Below are positions 63,003 through 64,000 of a stretch of 64,000 bases of DNA, piece after piece; within the stretch, counting starts at the first letter, position 1, and the number at the start of each line of letters is the position of its first letter. The notes below the pieces were generated by a model. It was not told the DNA's origin, ran no database searches, and saw only the letters and a list, made by a program, of their open reading frames with translations. Source of the stretch: Sipunculus nudus (taxonomy: Eukaryota > Annelida > Sipuncula > Golfingiida > Sipunculidae); the NCBI GenBank assembly GCA_026874595.1, contig CM049317.1, forward strand, positions 1,043,108 to 1,107,107, in the 5' to 3' direction. The position numbers and the translations under genes are program-made.

Positions 63003-63585
63003 CATGGTACTATTCTATTACTAAATGCCGCCAGAATAGTCACAGTACCAGGACTCACTAATTACTGAATGCCATCAGAATAGTCACAGTAACAGTCCTC
63101 ACTGATTGCTCAATGCCATCAGAATAGTCACAGTACCAGTACTCACTGATTACTCAATGCAGTCAGTCAAAATAGTCACAGTACCAGTACTCACTGATTA
63201 CTCAATGCAGTCAGAATAGTCACAGTACCAGTACTCAATGATTATCAATACAGTCAGAATAGTCACAGTACCAGTACCCACTGATTACTCAATGCAATTA
63301 GAATAGTCACAGTACCAGTACTCACTGATTACTCAATGCAGTCAAAATAGTCACAGTACCAGTACTCACTGATTACTCAATGCAGTCAAAATAGTCACAG
63401 TACCAGTACTCAATGATTACTCAATGCAGTCAGAAAAGTCACAGTACCAGTACTCAATGATTACTCAATGCAGTCAGAAAAGTCACAGTACCAGTACCCA
63501 ATGATTACTCAATGCAGTCAGAAAAGTCACAGTACCAGTACTCAATGATTACTCAATGCAGTCAGAATAGTCACAGTACCTAATG
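63003..63585. repeat. 44-bp minisatellite (about 13 units)
   Basis: Head-to-tail units contain AGAATAGTCACAGTACCAG, TACTCACTGATTACTCAATGC and minor variants. One unit is lengthened by a duplicated CAGT near 63,160. It is unrelated to the 48-bp and 62/63-bp families. Confidence 0.95.
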
Positions 63586-63596
63586 TACATGCTTTC

Positions 63597-63598
<2 letters not shown>

Positions 63599-63658
<60 letters not shown>
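63599..63658. repeat. (AT)n microsatellite
   Basis: About 60 bp of AT repeats with one TTT interruption. Confidence 0.95.
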
Positions 63659-63659
<1 letters not shown>

Positions 63660-64000
63660 AACAAAACATTATGTAAGACATCACGATACAAGTAAAAGTA
63701 CATTAAGTAAGTGAAGATATAATATGTTTAGATTAATGTTGTAATTCTATGTAAATTCATAATCTTCACCAAAATGAAACAAGACACAAGCAATACGATT
63801 AGAAAGCATTCAATGAATAATATAATGATGTAACATGCTCTCTCGATACAATAAGTGCAAAGCAAAAAAATAAAAACGATTAACATATATTTACATATAT
63901 TTACACTGGATGGGAAGATTAATTATATTTATCGTGTGAAACGTTTTTTGTCTATTATAATCTTTAGGACCAAGCTGCTCACAGTTTTTCTTGACAGATC
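63659..64000. other. AT-rich terminal sequence, nothing recognised
   Basis: Unique AT-rich sequence to the window edge. No gene or repeat recognised. Confidence 0.4.

Overview
This window looks like intergenic, repeat-dominated nuclear DNA from an invertebrate animal, most likely a mollusc and possibly a bivalve. The evidence is an AT-rich background, one small intron-containing gene with GT-AG splice sites and a polyadenylation signal, a decayed CR1/L2-type non-LTR retrotransposon, a hAT-type MITE, LTR-like elements, a tRNA-derived SINE fragment and three unrelated tandem-repeat families. There are no bacterial operons, no rRNA and no CRISPR. The taxon is an inference from repeat style and was not searched.

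Layout. 1-4,528: a 48-bp satellite, largely arranged as alternating 96-bp dimers and cut off by the window start. 4,529-9,228: AT-rich spacer with two (AT)n tracts and an LTR-like repeat (5,404-6,209). 9,229-10,839: the only gene I can support, on the minus strand. It has four exons and encodes a predicted 169-residue secreted protein with an NTF2/SnoaL-like (DUF4440-type) fold. 11,503-51,735: one uninterrupted satellite array of about 40.2 kb (63% of the window) built from 62/63-bp units, with frequent 54-bp variants. It is strongly strand-asymmetric (T-rich on +), carries a CRE-like TGACGTC core in nearly every unit, and shows layered segmental duplications, including a 5,535-bp tandem duplication and an abc-ac-abc block pattern near its right end. 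Its many open frames are by-products of a repeat length divisible by three and I do not call them genes.

51,736-64,000: a transposon graveyard. A dispersed repeat of about 0.9 kb is intact on the minus strand at 59,940-60,840. A second copy at 53,050-56,430 is split by a CR1/L2-like LINE (53,346-54,605) and by a segment that includes a second copy of the LTR-like element (55,516-56,183), so the relative order of insertions can be read. Further right are a Myb/SANT-like domain fragment, a hAT MITE with near-perfect 8-bp target duplication (58,601-59,030), a SINE/tRNA-like fragment, a candidate solo LTR set inside an (AT)n tract (61,078-61,733), an imperfect duplication carrying TCAAGGTCA nuclear-receptor-type sites, and a 44-bp minisatellite (63,003-63,585).

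There is no pathway-level cooperation among genes, because there is essentially one gene. The noteworthy biology is repeat evolution: the architecture of the 40-kb CRE-containing satellite, its recent duplications (or assembly artefacts), and the nested transposon stratigraphy beside it.
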